From: Xanthobacter agilis
GTDB lineage: Bacteria > Pseudomonadota > Alphaproteobacteria > Rhizobiales > Xanthobacteraceae
Direction: 5' to 3'
NCBI RefSeq assembly: GCF_021730435.1
Contig: NZ_JABWGX010000008.1
Coordinates: forward strand, 1-64,000
DNA length: 64,000 nucleotides
Shown here: positions 1-9,922 of the stretch, piece by piece
Numbering within the stretch: position 1 is the stretch's first letter
How the letters are laid out: every line of letters begins with the position of its first letter
Position numbers and translations under genes: made by a program
The notes under the pieces: model-generated
Databases searched by the model: none
Told to the model about the DNA's origin: nothing
What the model saw: the letters and a program-made list of their open reading frames with translations, nothing else

Positions 1-1
1 G

Positions 2-130
2 CCGGGCGACAACGTGTCCATGGACGTGGCGCTGATCGTTCCGATCGCCATGGAAGAAAAGCTGCGCTTCGCCATCCGCGAGGGTGGCCGCACGGTTGGC
101 GCCGGTGTCGTCGCCTCCATCATCGAGTGA
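2..130 (+). CDS. tuf: Elongation factor Tu, C-terminal end (partial)
   Basis: Only the last 42 codons are present; the gene begins outside the window. The translated end contains [17 protein letters not shown], the near-invariant C-terminal strand of EF-Tu domain 3, which carries aminoacyl-tRNA to the ribosome as a GTP complex. The stop is TGA at 128-130. It lies directly upstream of rpsJ, the usual str-S10 arrangement, so it is probably cotranscribed with the ribosomal cluster. There is no sign of a frameshift. Identity is secure because the motif is diagnostic. Confidence 0.96.
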   Translation, partial: PGDNVSMDVALIVPIAMEEKLRFAIREGGRTVGAGVVASIIE

Positions 131-149
131 GCTAAACGAAAAGAAACGG

Positions 150-189
150 GGGCACGTCGCGCGGCGCGATGCGCGCGGTGCGCGTGCCC
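150..189 (+). promoter_or_regulatory. Hairpin in tuf-rpsJ spacer
   Basis: GGGCACG at 150-156 can pair with CGTGCCC at 183-189, and the GC-rich stretch between them can extend the stem. It sits in the 82-base gap between tuf and rpsJ. There is no uridine run of terminator quality, only TTCATT. It may be an attenuator or processing site at the head of the S10 operon; this is inference from the fold only. Confidence 0.35.
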
Positions 190-212
190 TTCATTCCCGG
201 AGCCTTTGAGCC

Positions 213-521
213 ATGAACGGCCAGAACATTCGAATTCGCCTGAAGGCGTTCGATCACCGCATCCTCGATGCGTCGACGCGAGAGATCGTCGCCACGGCCA
301 AGCGCACGGGTGCGCAGGTGCGCGGCCCGATTCCGCTGCCGACGCGGATCGAGAAGTTCACCGTCAATCGCTCTCCGCACATCGACAAGAAGTCGCGCGA
401 GCAGTTTGAGATGCGTACTCACAAGCGGTTGCTCGATATCGTCGATCCGACGCCCCAGACGGTGGACGCGCTGATGAAGCTCGACCTCGCCGCCGGCGTT
501 GACGTCGAAATCAAGCTCTGA
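213..521 (+). CDS. rpsJ: 30S ribosomal protein S10
   Basis: 102 residues, the normal size for bacterial S10. The N-terminus [19 protein letters not shown] and the loop [10 protein letters not shown] are typical of the family. S10 sits in the head of the small subunit and, with NusB, also takes part in transcription antitermination. It is the first gene of the S10 operon here; the ATG at 213 follows a GGAG motif near 199. The downstream gene rplC starts 23 bases after the stop, consistent with cotranscription. Confidence 0.98.
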   Translation: MNGQNIRIRLKAFDHRILDASTREIVATAKRTGAQVRGPIPLPTRIEKFTVNRSPHIDKKSREQFEMRTHKRLLDIVDPTPQTVDALMKLDLAAGVDVEIKL

Positions 522-544
522 ACGAGAGGCGAGGAGACACGACC

Positions 545-1276
545 ATGCGGTCAGGCGTCATCGCCCAGAAGGTCGGCATGACCCGCATCTTCACGGATGC
601 CGGTGAACATGTTCCGGTCACTGTGCTGAAAGTCGAGAGCTGCCAGGTGGTTGCCCACCGTACGCTCGATCAGAACGGTTATGTTGCGGTCCAGCTTGGT
701 GCTGGCCGTCGCAAGCCGAAGAATGTGACCCGCGCTGAGCGTGGTCACTTTGCGGTGGCTCAGGTTGAGCCCAAGCGGAAGATGGCGGAATTCCGGGTTC
801 CGGAAGAAGCGCTGATCCCGGTGGGCGCTGAGATCACTGTGGACCACTTCGTGGTGGGCCAGTACGTGGATGTGACCGGTACCACCATTGGTAAGGGTTA
901 CGCCGGCGGCATGAAACGGCATAACTTCGGTGGTCTGCGTGCCACCCACGGCGTGTCGATCTCGCATCGTTCGATCGGTTCGACCGGTGGCCGTCAGGAC
1001 CCCGGCAAGACCTTTAAGAACAAGAAGATGCCGGGCCACATGGGTGACGTGACCGTCACCACGCAGAATCTGAAGGTCGTGATGACCGACGTCGAGCGCG
1101 GCTTGATCGCCGTCGAAGGCGCGGTCCCCGGTCACGCGGGTGGCTGGATCACCGTGCGTGACGCGGTGAAGAAGCGGCTGCCGGAAGATGCCCCGAAGCC
1201 GGGTGCGTTCAAGATCGCGACCGCGGCCGAGGCTGCTGCTCCTGCGGCTGAAGCCACCAATGAGGAGGGCGCGTGA
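545..1276 (+). CDS. rplC: 50S ribosomal protein L3
   Basis: 243 residues, about 30 longer than E. coli L3 because of an alanine-rich C-terminal tail ([13 protein letters not shown]) that is common in alphaproteobacteria. The core contains [16 protein letters not shown] and the glycine-rich loop around residues 118-160 that reaches toward the peptidyl transferase centre. A GAGGAG ribosome-binding site precedes the ATG. The stop TGA overlaps the rplD start in an ATGA junction, suggesting translational coupling. Confidence 0.98.
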   Translation: MRSGVIAQKVGMTRIFTDAGEHVPVTVLKVESCQVVAHRTLDQNGYVAVQLGAGRRKPKNVTRAERGHFAVAQVEPKRKMAEFRVPEEALIPVGAEITVDHFVVGQYVDVTGTTIGKGYAGGMKRHNFGGLRATHGVSISHRSIGSTGGRQDPGKTFKNKKMPGHMGDVTVTTQNLKVVMTDVERGLIAVEGAVPGHAGGWITVRDAVKKRLPEDAPKPGAFKIATAAEAAAPAAEATNEEGA

Positions 1277-1896
1277 TGGAACTCACCGTCAAGACGCTCG
1301 ACGGCGCCGACGCCGGCTCCGTGACGCTGTCGGACGAGATCTTCGGTCTCGAGCCGCGCGCGGACATTCTGCACCGCATGGTGACGTGGCAGCTGGCGCG
1401 TCGCCAGGCGGGCACGCACCGCACCAAGGGACGTTCGGAAATCAACCGCACGTCCAAGAAGATGTACAAGCAGAAGGGCACTGGTAATGCCCGTCACGGT
1501 GCGGCGTCTGCGCCGCAGTTTCGTGGCGGCGGCCGCGCCTTCGGTCCGGTGGTGCGTTCGCACGCCATCGAGTTGCCGAAGAAGGTCCGTGCCCTCGCGC
1601 TGAAGCATGCTCTGTCGTCGAAGCTGAAGGCGGAGCAGATCGTGGTGGTCGACAGTGTGTCGCTCGCCGATCCGAAGACCAAGGCCTTGAAGGACCGTTT
1701 CGCGCAGCTCGGCTGGGCGTCGGTGCTCATCGTGGACGGGGCCCAGGTGGAGCAGAACGTGGCGCTGGCCGCCCGTAACCTGCCCTACGTGGATGTGCTC
1801 CCGGTCCAGGGCATCAACGTCTACGACATCCTGCGTCGCGACACGCTGGTGCTGACGAAGGCCGCCGTGGATGCGCTGGAGGCGCGCTTCAAATGA
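1276..1896 (+). CDS. rplD: 50S ribosomal protein L4
   Basis: 206 residues from ATG 1276, which overlaps the rplC stop; an in-frame GTG one codon upstream is less likely since the family begins MEL. The conserved extended loop RQKGTG-type segment is present as [12 protein letters not shown] (about residues 60-75), which lines the peptide exit tunnel. In enterobacteria L4 also represses its own operon; whether it does so here cannot be seen. The stop overlaps the rplW ATG. Confidence 0.97.
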   Translation: MELTVKTLDGADAGSVTLSDEIFGLEPRADILHRMVTWQLARRQAGTHRTKGRSEINRTSKKMYKQKGTGNARHGAASAPQFRGGGRAFGPVVRSHAIELPKKVRALALKHALSSKLKAEQIVVVDSVSLADPKTKALKDRFAQLGWASVLIVDGAQVEQNVALAARNLPYVDVLPVQGINVYDILRRDTLVLTKAAVDALEARFK

Positions 1897-2201
1897 GTTC
1901 CGCGCGCAATATCGAGCCGCGTCATTACGACGTGATCGTCTCGCCGGTCATCACCGAAAAGGCGACGATCCAGAGCGAGCAGAACAAGGTCGTCTTCAAG
2001 GTGGCGAAAACCGCCACCAAGCCGGCGATCAAGGAAGCGGTGGAAAAGCTCTTCGACGTCAAGGTCAAGAGCGTCAACACCCTGGTCCGTAAGGGCAAGG
2101 TGAAGGTCTTCCGCGGCCGCAAGGGCGTTCAGAGCGACGTCAAGAAAGCGGTCGTGACCCTCGAAGAGGGCCAGAAGATCGATATCACCACGGGCCTCTG
2201 A
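1893..2201 (+). CDS. rplW: 50S ribosomal protein L23
   Basis: 102 residues. Contains [13 protein letters not shown] near the N-terminus and the [18 protein letters not shown] segment typical of L23. The protein lies at the tunnel exit and is the docking site of trigger factor and SRP. Its ATG at 1893 overlaps the rplD stop by four bases, so it is probably translationally coupled to rplD. Confidence 0.98.
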   Translation: MSSARNIEPRHYDVIVSPVITEKATIQSEQNKVVFKVAKTATKPAIKEAVEKLFDVKVKSVNTLVRKGKVKVFRGRKGVQSDVKKAVVTLEEGQKIDITTGL

Positions 2202-2227
2202 AGAGCTGAGGGGAACGGGAAAAGACC

Positions 2228-3061
2228 ATGGCGCTGAAGCATTTCAAGCCGGTCACGCCGAGCCTTCGCCAGCTCGTGATCGTGGACCGCTCCGGGCTCT
2301 ACAAGGGCAAGCCGGTGAAGACCCTGACCGAGGGCAAGAGTTCCTCGGGCGGACGTAACAATAACGGTCGCATCACCGTCCGCTTCCGCGGCGGCGGCCA
2401 CAAGCAGACTTACCGCTTGGTGGACTTCAAGCGCACCAAGCGCGGCGTGCCGGCGACCGTTGAGCGGCTCGAGTACGACCCGAATCGCACGGCGTTCATC
2501 GCCCTCATCAAGTATGAGGACGGCGAGCTGGCTTATATCCTGGCGCCGCAGCGCCTGTCGGTTGGCGATCAGGTGATCGCCGGGCCGCAGGTGGACGTGA
2601 AGCCGGGTAATGCCGGGCCTCTCTCTTCGCTTCCGGTTGGCACCATCGTGCACAATGTGGAGCTGAAGCAGGGCAAGGGCGGGCAGATCGCCCGGTCCGC
2701 CGGCAGCTACGCGCAGATCGTTGGTCGCGATCAGGGTTATGTGATCGTGCGTCTGAATTCGGGTGAGCAGCGGCTCGTCCACGGCGCGTGCTTCGCGACC
2801 GTTGGTGCGGTGTCGAACCCGGATCACATGAACACCTCGATGGGCAAAGCCGGTCGTAACCGGTGGCTCGGGCAGCGACCGCATAACCGCGGTGTCGTCA
2901 TGAACCCGGTGGATCATCCCCACGGCGGCGGTGAAGGCCGCACCTCGGGTGGCCGTCATCCGGTGACGCCCTGGGGTATTCCTACCAAGGGTAAGAAGAC
3001 CCGCAACAACAAGGCGACGGACCGGTTCATCGTGTCCAGCCGTCACAAGCGGAAGAAGTGA
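2228..3061 (+). CDS. rplB: 50S ribosomal protein L2
   Basis: 277 residues, standard length. Shows [20 protein letters not shown] near the N-terminus and the C-terminal [12 protein letters not shown] block whose histidine is implicated in peptidyl transferase activity. The C-terminus is basic. A GAGGGGA motif about 10 bases upstream serves as the ribosome-binding site. It is followed 11 bases later by rpsS, so it stays within the S10 operon. Confidence 0.98.
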   Translation: MALKHFKPVTPSLRQLVIVDRSGLYKGKPVKTLTEGKSSSGGRNNNGRITVRFRGGGHKQTYRLVDFKRTKRGVPATVERLEYDPNRTAFIALIKYEDGELAYILAPQRLSVGDQVIAGPQVDVKPGNAGPLSSLPVGTIVHNVELKQGKGGQIARSAGSYAQIVGRDQGYVIVRLNSGEQRLVHGACFATVGAVSNPDHMNTSMGKAGRNRWLGQRPHNRGVVMNPVDHPHGGGEGRTSGGRHPVTPWGIPTKGKKTRNNKATDRFIVSSRHKRKK

Positions 3062-3072
3062 GGGCCTGACAG

Positions 3073-3351
3073 ATGACTAGGTCGGTTTGGAAAGGCCCGT
3101 TCGTCGACGGCTACCTGCTCAAGAAGGCGGATGCCGCTCAGGGTTCGGGTCGCAGGGACGTGATCAAGATTTGGAGCCGGCGCTCCACCATCCTGCCCCA
3201 ATTCGTGGGCTTAACCTTCGGCGTCTACAACGGGCAGAAGCATGTGCCGGTGTCCGTCTCCGAAGACATGATCGGTCACAAGTTCGGTGAGTTCGCCCCC
3301 ACGCGGACCTACTACGGACACGCGGCCGACAAGAAGTCGAAGCGGCGGTGA
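3073..3351 (+). CDS. rpsS: 30S ribosomal protein S19
   Basis: 92 residues starting [16 protein letters not shown], a canonical S19 opening, and ending in [11 protein letters not shown]19 binds S13 and 16S rRNA in the small-subunit head. It lies 11 bases after rplB and 6 bases before rplV. Nothing unusual is seen. Confidence 0.98.
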   Translation: MTRSVWKGPFVDGYLLKKADAAQGSGRRDVIKIWSRRSTILPQFVGLTFGVYNGQKHVPVSVSEDMIGHKFGEFAPTRTYYGHAADKKSKRR

Positions 3352-3357
3352 TCGGTC

Positions 3358-3738
3358 ATGAGTAAGCAGGCAAAGCCCCGCGCGCTCGCGGACAACGAAG
3401 CCAAGGCTGTGGCGCGCAATCTGCGCGTCTCGCCGCAGAAGCTGAACCTTGTCGCGGGCCTGATCCGCGGCAAGAAGGTGGCGACGGCGCTCGCCGATCT
3501 CGAGTTCTCTCACAAGCGGATCGCCCGCGACGTGAAGAAGTGCCTTGAGAGCGCGATCGCCAATGCCGAGAACAACCACGAGCTCGACGTGGACGACCTG
3601 ATCGTCGCCGAAGCGCATGTGGGCAAGGGATTGGTGATGAAGCGGTTCTCGCCGCGAGCGCGTGGTCGCGCCTCGCGCATCGAGAAGCCCTTCTCCCACA
3701 TCACCATCGTGGTGCGGGAAGTCGAGGAGCGGGCCTGA
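3358..3738 (+). CDS. rplV: 50S ribosomal protein L22
   Basis: 126 residues. Contains [20 protein letters not shown] and the beta-hairpin [19 protein letters not shown], whose tip lines the nascent-peptide tunnel and is where macrolide-resistance changes occur in the family. The stop TGA at 3736-3738 overlaps the rpsC ATG at 3738 (TGATG), indicating tight coupling. Confidence 0.98.
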   Translation: MSKQAKPRALADNEAKAVARNLRVSPQKLNLVAGLIRGKKVATALADLEFSHKRIARDVKKCLESAIANAENNHELDVDDLIVAEAHVGKGLVMKRFSPRARGRASRIEKPFSHITIVVREVEERA

Positions 3739-4496
3739 TGGGTCAGAAGGTCAATCCGGTCGGGCTCCGGCTCGGCATCAACCGCACTTGGGACTCGCGC
3801 TGGTTCGCCAACAAGGGCGAATACGGCCAGCTCCTGCACGAGGACATCAAGATCCGCGAGATGCTGTTCAAGCAGCTCAAGCAGGCCGCGGTGTCCAAGG
3901 TGGTGATCGAGCGTCCGCACAAGAAGTGCCGCGTGACCATCTACTCGGGTCGTCCGGGTGTGGTGATCGGCAAGAAGGGCGCGGACATCGACAAGCTGCG
4001 CAAGAAGGTCTCCGAGATGACCAACTCGGAAGTCTTCATCAACATCGTCGAGATCCGGAAGCCGGAGATCGATGCGCGGCTGGTGGCGGAATCCATCGCC
4101 CAGCAGCTCGAGCGCCGCGTGGCGTTCCGGCGCGCCATGAAGCGCGCTGTGCAATCCGCGATGCGTCTTGGTGCCGAAGGCATCCGTATCAACTGCTCCG
4201 GCCGTCTGGGTGGAGCGGAGATCGCGCGTCTCGAATGGTATCGCGAGGGTCGCGTTCCGCTGCATACGCTGCGTGCGGATGTGGACTATGGAACCGCCAC
4301 GGCGTTCACCACCTACGGCACCTGCGGTGTCAAGGTGTGGATCTTCAAGGGCGAGATCCTCGAGCATGATCCGATGGCGCAGGATAAGCGTCAGGCCGAG
4401 CAGGAAGCCGGTCCGTCCTCGCGTCCCCAGCGGCGTGAGCGTGGTGACCGTGAGCGTGGCGATCGCGGCGACCGCGATCGCGGCTCCCGCGCGTGA
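3738..4496 (+). CDS. rpsC: 30S ribosomal protein S3
   Basis: 252 residues, around 20 longer than E. coli S3. The KH-domain motif [13 protein letters not shown] (about residues 75-87) is intact; S3 lines the mRNA entry channel and has helicase-associated activity. The extra length is an Arg/Asp/Gly-rich C-terminal tail made of near-repeats of RERGD and RGDRDRG, likely disordered. Such tails are common in Rhizobiales. rplP follows after 29 bases. Confidence 0.98.
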   Translation: MGQKVNPVGLRLGINRTWDSRWFANKGEYGQLLHEDIKIREMLFKQLKQAAVSKVVIERPHKKCRVTIYSGRPGVVIGKKGADIDKLRKKVSEMTNSEVFINIVEIRKPEIDARLVAESIAQQLERRVAFRRAMKRAVQSAMRLGAEGIRINCSGRLGGAEIARLEWYREGRVPLHTLRADVDYGTATAFTTYGTCGVKVWIFKGEILEHDPMAQDKRQAEQEAGPSSRPQRRERGDRERGDRGDRDRGSRA

Positions 4497-4525
4497 CGGC
4501 TGGCGAGAGAGAAGGCGATTAAGCC

Positions 4526-4939
4526 ATGCTGCAACCCAAGCGCACCAAGTTCCGCAAGCAGTTCAAGGGACGCATTCACGGCGTCGCCAAGGGCGGTACG
4601 GAACTGAACTTCGGCGAGTTCGGCCTGAAGGCCGTCGAGCCGGAGCGTGTCACCGCCCGCCAGATCGAGGCGGCCCGTCGTGCCCTCACCCGCCACATGA
4701 AGCGTGCGGGTCGGGTGTGGATCCGGGTATTCCCGGATGTGCCCGTGTCTGCTAAGCCCACCGAAGTGCGTATGGGTAAGGGCAAGGGCGCTCCGGAATA
4801 CTGGGCGGCCAAGATCAAGCCTGGCCGCATCATGTTCGAGATCGATGGCGTGAGTGTTGAGCTCGCCCGCGAGGCTCTGACGCTCGCGGCGGCCAAGCTG
4901 CCCATCAAGACGCGCTTCATCCAGCGCATCGCCGAGTAA
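4526..4939 (+). CDS. rplP: 50S ribosomal protein L16
   Basis: 137 residues beginning [19 protein letters not shown]. The segment [20 protein letters not shown] is the conserved core that touches A-site tRNA and 5S/23S rRNA. An in-frame ATG at 4526 is preceded by GAGAGAGAAGG. It is 10 bases ahead of rpmC. Confidence 0.98.
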   Translation: MLQPKRTKFRKQFKGRIHGVAKGGTELNFGEFGLKAVEPERVTARQIEAARRALTRHMKRAGRVWIRVFPDVPVSAKPTEVRMGKGKGAPEYWAAKIKPGRIMFEIDGVSVELAREALTLAAAKLPIKTRFIQRIAE

Positions 4940-4949
4940 GGAGAGGCTC

Positions 4950-5159
4950 ATGAAAGCCGAGGACGTTCGGGCCCTCAGCCCCGATCAGCTCGCGGATGAG
5001 CTGCTGAAGCTGAAGAAGGAACAGTTCAACCTGCGCTTCCAGAAGGCGACGGGTCAGCTGGAAAACACTGCACGGAGCAAGCAGGTCCGCCGCGATATCG
5101 CGCGGGTCAAGACCGTGCAGACTCAGAAGAGCGCCGGCGCGGCGCAGAAGGCGAAGTGA
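4950..5159 (+). CDS. rpmC: 50S ribosomal protein L29
   Basis: 69 residues, the expected small helical-hairpin protein. Contains [18 protein letters not shown] and the [16 protein letters not shown] segment that identifies L29, which sits next to L23 at the tunnel exit. AGGAGAG precedes the ATG. The C-terminal tail is alanine/lysine-rich. rpsQ begins 7 bases after the stop. Confidence 0.97.
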   Translation: MKAEDVRALSPDQLADELLKLKKEQFNLRFQKATGQLENTARSKQVRRDIARVKTVQTQKSAGAAQKAK

Positions 5160-5166
5160 GGAAGCG

Positions 5167-5415
5167 ATGCCGAAGCGCGTGCTCCAGGGCGTCGTGGTGA
5201 GCGACAAGACCGACAAGACCGTGGTGGTCCGGGTGGAGCGCCGCTTCACCCATCCGCTGCTCAAGAAGACCGTTCGTCGGTCCAAAAAGTATCATGCCCA
5301 TGACGAGGCGAATGCCTGGAAGGTGGGGGATACTGTGTGGATCGAGGAGCATCGGCCCCTGTCCAAGCTGAAGAACTGGATCGTGATCCAGGGTGAGAAG
5401 CGGGCCGAGGTCTGA
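5167..5415 (+). CDS. rpsQ: 30S ribosomal protein S17
   Basis: 82 residues, OB-fold protein of the small-subunit body. [20 protein letters not shown] and [17 protein letters not shown] are family signatures. It is followed by a 196-base gap before rplN, the longest spacer in this part of the cluster and the usual boundary between the S10 and spc operons. Confidence 0.98.
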   Translation: MPKRVLQGVVVSDKTDKTVVVRVERRFTHPLLKKTVRRSKKYHAHDEANAWKVGDTVWIEEHRPLSKLKNWIVIQGEKRAEV

Positions 5416-5424
5416 TACAGAGAA

Positions 5425-5462
5425 CTTTCTCACCCGGGTGATTCGGCCCGGGTGGGGGAAAG
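5425..5462 (+). promoter_or_regulatory. Long hairpin between rpsQ and rplN
   Basis: CACCCGGG at 5431-5438 pairs perfectly with CCCGGGTG at 5447-5454; CTTTC (5425-5429) and GAAAG (5458-5462) extend the stem across a small bulge. The loop is 8 bases. No uridine run follows, so it is not a standard intrinsic terminator. The rest of the 5463-5611 spacer contains no ORF that resembles a gene and probably holds the spc operon promoter or leader. Confidence 0.45.
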
Positions 5463-5611
5463 CTCCGATGCTGGGTCCGTCGCGCTGTCTTTCGGGGAGC
5501 GTGAGAGGAGACCGCATTGCGGCGATCCGTGTTTCGATGAGCGGGCACGGAGAACAAGGGTTAGGCAAAGCCGGGTGACCGGCGGCGCCGGATGACGAGA
5601 ACAGGTGCGTC

Positions 5612-5980
5612 ATGATCCAGATGCAGACCAATCTCGACGTGGCGGACAATTCCGGTGCGCGTCGCGTCATGTGCATCAAGGTGCTTGGCGGCTCGAAGCG
5701 GAAGTATGCCCACGTGGGCGACATCATCGTGGTGTCGATCAAGGAAGCCATTCCGCGCGGCCGTGTGAAGAAGGGCGACGTGATGAAGGCCGTGGTGGTG
5801 CGTACCGCCAAGGACATCCGTCGGGTGGACGGCTCCGTGATCCGCTTCGACCGCAATGCGGCGGTGCTGATCAACAACAACAAGGAGCCGGTGGGCACGC
5901 GTATCTTCGGACCGGTTCCGCGCGAGCTGCGCTCCAAGAACCACATGAAGATCATCTCGCTGGCGCCGGAGGTGCTGTGA
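5612..5980 (+). CDS. rplN: 50S ribosomal protein L14
   Basis: 122 residues, exactly the usual length. Opens [20 protein letters not shown] and contains [21 protein letters not shown]14 forms an intersubunit bridge with 16S rRNA. First gene of the spc operon. The stop TGA overlaps the rplX ATG (TGATG at 5978-5982). Confidence 0.98.
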   Translation: MIQMQTNLDVADNSGARRVMCIKVLGGSKRKYAHVGDIIVVSIKEAIPRGRVKKGDVMKAVVVRTAKDIRRVDGSVIRFDRNAAVLINNNKEPVGTRIFGPVPRELRSKNHMKIISLAPEVL

Positions 5981-6297
5981 TGGCCGCGAAGATCAAGAAA
6001 GGCGACAAGGTCGTCGTCCTCGCCGGCCGCGACAAGGGCCGCACCGGCGAGGTCATTCAGGTGATGCCGAAGGAAGAGCGCGCGCTCGTCCGTGGCATTA
6101 ACATTGTCAAGCGCCATCAGCGCCAGACGGCGAACCAAGAGGGCGGCATCATCCCCAAGGAGGGGCCGATCCACCTGTCGAACATCGCCGTTGCCGATCC
6201 GAAGGACGGCAAGCCGGTTCGCGTCGGCTTCCAGGTGCTGGAAGACGGGAGCAAGGTCCGTGTGGCCAAGCGTTCCGGGGAGAAGATCGATGGCTGA
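5980..6297 (+). CDS. rplX: 50S ribosomal protein L24
   Basis: 105 residues, KOW-domain protein that initiates 50S assembly. [20 protein letters not shown] carries the KOW motif, and the [15 protein letters not shown] segment is typical. The start ATG 5980 overlaps the rplN stop. Its own 3' end overlaps rplE by eight bases (rplE ATG at 6290), so these three genes are translationally linked. Confidence 0.97.
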   Translation: MAAKIKKGDKVVVLAGRDKGRTGEVIQVMPKEERALVRGINIVKRHQRQTANQEGGIIPKEGPIHLSNIAVADPKDGKPVRVGFQVLEDGSKVRVAKRSGEKIDG

Positions 6298-6844
6298 GGC
6301 TTATACTCCGCGGCTGCGCGGCCACTATGATTCCGTGGTGCGGCCGAAGCTGATCGAGCAGTTTGGCTACAAGAATCCCATGGAAGTGCCGACGATCGAA
6401 AAGATCGTCATCAACATGGGTGTTGGTGAAGCCACTGCCGACACCAAGAAGGCCACCACCGCTGCGGCCGATCTGGCGATGATCGCCGGTCAGAAGCCGG
6501 TGTTGACCCGCGCCCGCAAGGCGATTTCGAACTTCAAGCTGCGCGAGAACCAGCCGGTTGGCGCGAAGGTCACTCTTCGCAAGGTGCGCATGTACGAGTT
6601 CCTGGACCGGCTCGTGAACATGGCTCTGCCGCGTGTGCGAGATTTCCGGGGCCTCAACCCCAAGAGCTTCGATGGCCGCGGCAACTATGCCATGGGCGTC
6701 AAGGAGCACATCGTGTTCCCCGAGATCAACTACGACCGCGTCGAGCAGATCTGGGGTATGGACATCATCGTGTGCACGACCGCGAAGACGGATGACGAAG
6801 CCCGGGCTCTGCTCAAGGCGTTCAACTTCCCCTTCCGCCAGTGA
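6290..6844 (+). CDS. rplE: 50S ribosomal protein L5
   Basis: 184 residues from ATG 6290 ([17 protein letters not shown]). The frame is open about 200 bases further upstream but that extension lies inside rplX and is not protein-like for L5, so the internal ATG is chosen. The family blocks [16 protein letters not shown] and [19 protein letters not shown] are present. L5 binds 5S rRNA and contacts S13 in the head. Confidence 0.97.
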   Translation: MAEAYTPRLRGHYDSVVRPKLIEQFGYKNPMEVPTIEKIVINMGVGEATADTKKATTAAADLAMIAGQKPVLTRARKAISNFKLRENQPVGAKVTLRKVRMYEFLDRLVNMALPRVRDFRGLNPKSFDGRGNYAMGVKEHIVFPEINYDRVEQIWGMDIIVCTTAKTDDEARALLKAFNFPFRQ

Positions 6845-6853
6845 TCGATTAGA

Positions 6854-6962
6854 AGGGGCGCTTCGATTCGGCGCGCCCCTGTCGTCTCCACCGTGGCGAC
6901 GATGCAAGAAGTGACTGTTTCGAATGCTTTTCCGGCCGTGAGGGGGCGATGACGCGCCCTCA
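6854..6962 (+). promoter_or_regulatory. Two hairpins in rplE-rpsN spacer
   Basis: AGGGGCGC (6854-6861) pairs with GCGCCCCT (6873-6880), and TGAGGG at 6939 pairs with CCCTCA ending 6962 around an ATGA loop. Both lie in a 141-base spacer that interrupts otherwise tightly packed spc genes. Neither is followed by a T run. In E. coli S8 represses translation at the rplE start; whether these hairpins have a comparable role is unknown. Confidence 0.35.
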
Positions 6963-6985
6963 GACGCGGAGAACAGGAGCAAGAG

Positions 6986-7291
6986 ATGGCGAAGAAGAGC
7001 GCGATCGAGACGAACGAGCGCCGTCGCAAGCTGGCCGCGGGCCAGGCGGCGAAGCGCACGCGTCTGAAGGCGATCGTGAATGACAAGACTCTGCCCATCG
7101 AGGAGCGCTTTCAGGCGACCTTGAAGCTGGCGCAGATGCCGCGCAACGGCGCGAAGATCCGGATTCGCAATCGATGCGAAGTGACGGGTCGGCCGCGGGC
7201 GTTTTATCGGAAGCTCAAGATGAGCCGTATTGCGCTGCGTGAGCTTGGCAACCAGGGGATGGTTCCCGGTCTCGTGAAGTCGAGCTGGTGA
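6986..7291 (+). CDS. rpsN: 30S ribosomal protein S14 (zinc-free type)
   Basis: 101 residues beginning [17 protein letters not shown]. It is the long C-minus form: the CxxC pairs of the zinc-binding S14 paralogue are absent and only one cysteine ([11 protein letters not shown]) remains. The C-terminus [11 protein letters not shown] is strongly conserved. A GGAGCAAGAG sequence precedes the ATG. rpsH follows after 10 bases. Confidence 0.98.
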   Translation: MAKKSAIETNERRRKLAAGQAAKRTRLKAIVNDKTLPIEERFQATLKLAQMPRNGAKIRIRNRCEVTGRPRAFYRKLKMSRIALRELGNQGMVPGLVKSSW

Positions 7292-7301
7292 GGAGGATCG
7301 C

Positions 7302-7700
7302 ATGTCTGTGAATGATCCTATCGGCGATCTGATCACCCGCATTCGCAATGCCCAGATGCGGCGCAAGGAGAAGACCTCCTCACCCGGCTCCCGGCTGCGG
7401 GCTTCGGTGCTCGAGGTGCTGCGCGACGAGGGCTACATCCGTGGCTACGTCACCACCGACCAGGGCAATGGTCGCAGCGAGTTCGAAATCGAGCTCAAGT
7501 ATTTCGACGGCGCCCCGGCGATCCGCGAGATTGCGCGGGTGTCGAAGCCTGGTCGTCGCGTGTATGCGTCGGTGAAGAATCTGCCCCGCGTGGCTAACGG
7601 TCTCGGCATTGCGGTTGTCTCCACGCCCCAGGGCGTGATGGCCGACCACGAAGCCCGCGACAAGAACGTTGGCGGCGAAGTGCTCTGCACCGTGTTCTGA
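7302..7700 (+). CDS. rpsH: 30S ribosomal protein S8
   Basis: 132 residues. [18 protein letters not shown] and the C-terminal GEVLCTVF are the classical S8 ends; [14 protein letters not shown] is the conserved central loop. AGGAGG stands 6 bases before the ATG. In E. coli S8 is the autogenous repressor of the spc operon. The protein binds helix 21 of 16S rRNA. Confidence 0.98.
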   Translation: MSVNDPIGDLITRIRNAQMRRKEKTSSPGSRLRASVLEVLRDEGYIRGYVTTDQGNGRSEFEIELKYFDGAPAIREIARVSKPGRRVYASVKNLPRVANGLGIAVVSTPQGVMADHEARDKNVGGEVLCTVF

Positions 7701-7716
7701 GGCGAAGGAGGATAGA

Positions 7717-8250
7717 ATGTCGAAGATCGGCAAGCTTCCCGTCGCCATTCCGGCCGGCGTGACCGCCACGCTGGACGGCCAGACGGTGAAGGTGAAGGGT
7801 CCGAAGGGCGCGCTTGAAGTGACCCTGGTGGACGAGATCGTGGCGAAGATCGAGGGTTCCGAGATCCAGCTGGCGATGAACGGCGAGACCAATCGGCACA
7901 GGGCCATGTGGGGCATGTCCCGCACGCTGGTGGCGAATTTGGTGGAAGGCGTGACCAAGGGCTTCGAAAAGAAGCTCGAGATCACGGGCGTAGGCTACAA
8001 GGCGGCCGTTCAGGGTAAGAACCTGAACCTGTCCTTGGGTTATTCCCACGACGTGATCTTTGCGATTCCGGAAGGAATTCAGATCGTCACGCCGAAGCCC
8101 ACCGAAGTTCTCGTGTCGGGCATCAACCGTCAGCAGGTCGGGCAGGTCGCTGCCGAGATCCGCGAATTCCGCGGCCCCGAGCCCTATAAGGGCAAGGGCG
8201 TCAAGTACGCGGGTGAGTTCATCTTCCGCAAGGAAGGCAAGAAGAAGTAA
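7717..8250 (+). CDS. rplF: 50S ribosomal protein L6
   Basis: 177 residues from ATG 7717 ([15 protein letters not shown]), preceded by AAGGAGG. The frame is open for 16 codons upstream but these overlap rpsH. L6 has two similar domains; the C-terminal motif [17 protein letters not shown] is diagnostic. It lies at the base of the L7/L12 stalk near the GTPase centre. Confidence 0.98.
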   Translation: MSKIGKLPVAIPAGVTATLDGQTVKVKGPKGALEVTLVDEIVAKIEGSEIQLAMNGETNRHRAMWGMSRTLVANLVEGVTKGFEKKLEITGVGYKAAVQGKNLNLSLGYSHDVIFAIPEGIQIVTPKPTEVLVSGINRQQVGQVAAEIREFRGPEPYKGKGVKYAGEFIFRKEGKKK

Positions 8251-8262
8251 CGGAGGCGAACC

Positions 8263-8625
8263 ATGGCTAAGGATTTGGAGGCGCTGGCGCGCCGCAAGGC
8301 CAAGGTGCGCCGCGCCATCCGCGCCGCTGCGAACGGGCGTCCGCGCCTGTCGGTGCACCGCACCTCGCAGCACATTTATGCGCAGATCATCGACGATGCG
8401 AATGGCGAAACCCTCGCCGCTGCGTCGAGCCTGGAGAAGGAGCTGCGCTCCTCTCTCAAGACCGGCGCGGACACCGAAGCGGCCAAGACGATCGGCAAGC
8501 TGGTGGCCGAGCGGGCGCTGGCGAAGGGCGTGACCACGGTCGTGTTTGATCGTGGTGCATTCATCTTTCACGGGCGCGTCAAGGCGCTCGCTGAGGGCGC
8601 CCGCGAAGGCGGCCTTCAGTTCTGA
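8263..8625 (+). CDS. rplR: 50S ribosomal protein L18
   Basis: 120 residues. Contains [19 protein letters not shown] and the C-terminal [20 protein letters not shown], both standard for L18, which binds 5S rRNA with L5. The ATG follows CGGAGGCG. It is 15 bases from rpsE. The usual family variant of the late motif is YHGRV; here it is FHGRV, a conservative change. Confidence 0.98.
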   Translation: MAKDLEALARRKAKVRRAIRAAANGRPRLSVHRTSQHIYAQIIDDANGETLAAASSLEKELRSSLKTGADTEAAKTIGKLVAERALAKGVTTVVFDRGAFIFHGRVKALAEGAREGGLQF

Positions 8626-8640
8626 CGCGAGGACGTTAAT

Positions 8641-9198
8641 ATGGCCCGTGAACGGGAACAGCGCCATGAGCGCGAGGATCGCGACAACACGTTTGTGGAC
8701 AAGCTGGTCCACATCAATCGTGTCGCGAAGGTGGTGAAGGGTGGTCGTCGTTTCGGCTTCGCAGCTCTGGTCGTCGTTGGCGATCAGAAGGGGCGGGTCG
8801 GCTTTGGGCACGGCAAGGCCCGCGAAGTGCCGGAGGCGATCCGCAAGGCCACGGAAAGCGCAAAGCGCGCGCTGATCCGGGTGCCGCTGCGCGAAGGTCG
8901 CACGCTGCATCACGACGTGCATGGCCACCATGGGGCCGGCAAGGTGGTGTTGCGGGCGGCTCCGGCCGGTACCGGCATCATCGCCGGTGGCCCCATGCGC
9001 GCCGTGTTCGAGACGCTGGGCATGCACGACGTGGTGGCGAAGTCCTTCGGGTCTTCGAACCCGTACAACATGGTCCGCGCAACGTTCGACGCGCTTAAGA
9101 ACCAGGACAGCCCGCGCTCGGTTGCTGCCCGGCGCGGCCTCAAGGTGTCGCAGCTTCAGTCCCGCCGCCGCGTCGAAGACGCGGAAGCGACGGACTGA
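8641..9198 (+). CDS. rpsE: 30S ribosomal protein S5
   Basis: 185 residues. The dsRNA-binding-like N-terminal domain ([20 protein letters not shown]) and the C-terminal [15 protein letters not shown] block are intact. S5 helps control decoding fidelity and mRNA unwinding. The 33-base gap to rpmD is normal. Confidence 0.98.
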   Translation: MAREREQRHEREDRDNTFVDKLVHINRVAKVVKGGRRFGFAALVVVGDQKGRVGFGHGKAREVPEAIRKATESAKRALIRVPLREGRTLHHDVHGHHGAGKVVLRAAPAGTGIIAGGPMRAVFETLGMHDVVAKSFGSSNPYNMVRATFDALKNQDSPRSVAARRGLKVSQLQSRRRVEDAEATD

Positions 9199-9231
9199 GC
9201 GGCGCGAACCGAAAACTAGGAGCGCGCCATT

Positions 9232-9420
9232 ATGAGCGAAAAGACCATCACCGTGGAGCAGATCGGCTCGCCGATCCGCCGCCCGTTCGACCAGGAAGCG
9301 ACCTTGAAAGGTCTCAGGTTGAACAAGCGGCATCGTCGCTCCACTCTCCAGGATACGCCGGCCGTTCGCGGTATGATCGCGAAGGTCGCCCACCTCGTCC
9401 GTGTGGTCGAGGGGGAGTGA
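9232..9420 (+). CDS. rpmD: 50S ribosomal protein L30
   Basis: 62 residues, the standard small L30. [20 protein letters not shown] and [19 protein letters not shown] match the family. L30 lies between rpsE and rplO, its fixed place in the spc operon. It is preceded by AGGAGCG. Confidence 0.97.
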   Translation: MSEKTITVEQIGSPIRRPFDQEATLKGLRLNKRHRRSTLQDTPAVRGMIAKVAHLVRVVEGE

Positions 9421-9431
9421 GGAGCTGAACG

Positions 9432-9917
9432 ATGAAGCTCGATGAGATCCGGGACAACCCGGGTGCCCGCAAGGGCCGGATCCGCGTCGGTCGCGGTATC
9501 GGCTCCGGCAAGGGCAAGACTGGCGGTCGCGGTGTCAAGGGTCAGAAGTCCCGGACCGGCGTGGCCGTTAAGGGATTTGAAGGTGGCCAGATGCCGCTGC
9601 ATCGGCGTCTGCCGAAGCGTGGCTTCCACAACATCTTCCGCCTCGACTACAACGAGGTGTCGATCGGCCGCATTCAGGCGGCGATCGACGAGGGGAAGCT
9701 GAACGCGGCGGAGCCGATCACCGTTTCGGTGCTGGTCGCGGCTGGTCTCCTGCGTCGTCTGAAGGACGGTGTTCGGGTGCTTGGCGGCGGTGAGCTGAAG
9801 TCGCCCGTGACGCTTGAGGTGGCTTATGCCACGGCGTCGGTGACGGCGGCGGTGGAAGCCGCCGGTGGGAAGTTGATCCTTCTCGCCGCGCCGACGGTGG
9901 CCGCCGAAGCGGTCTGA
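9432..9917 (+). CDS. rplO: 50S ribosomal protein L15
   Basis: 161 residues. [20 protein letters not shown] and the glycine-rich [19 protein letters not shown] segment identify L15, an early-to-late assembly protein with a long extended N-terminus. It ends six bases before an intrinsic terminator, which makes it the last gene of the main spc transcript. Confidence 0.98.
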   Translation: MKLDEIRDNPGARKGRIRVGRGIGSGKGKTGGRGVKGQKSRTGVAVKGFEGGQMPLHRRLPKRGFHNIFRLDYNEVSIGRIQAAIDEGKLNAAEPITVSVLVAAGLLRRLKDGVRVLGGGELKSPVTLEVAYATASVTAAVEAAGGKLILLAAPTVAAEAV

Positions 9918-9922
9918 ATATG

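Noticed and set aside
7594-9393. A 599-codon minus-strand frame over the spc genes
   Set aside because: It is a mirror of rplF, rplR, rpsE and rpmD, all certain on the plus strand, and has no family motif.
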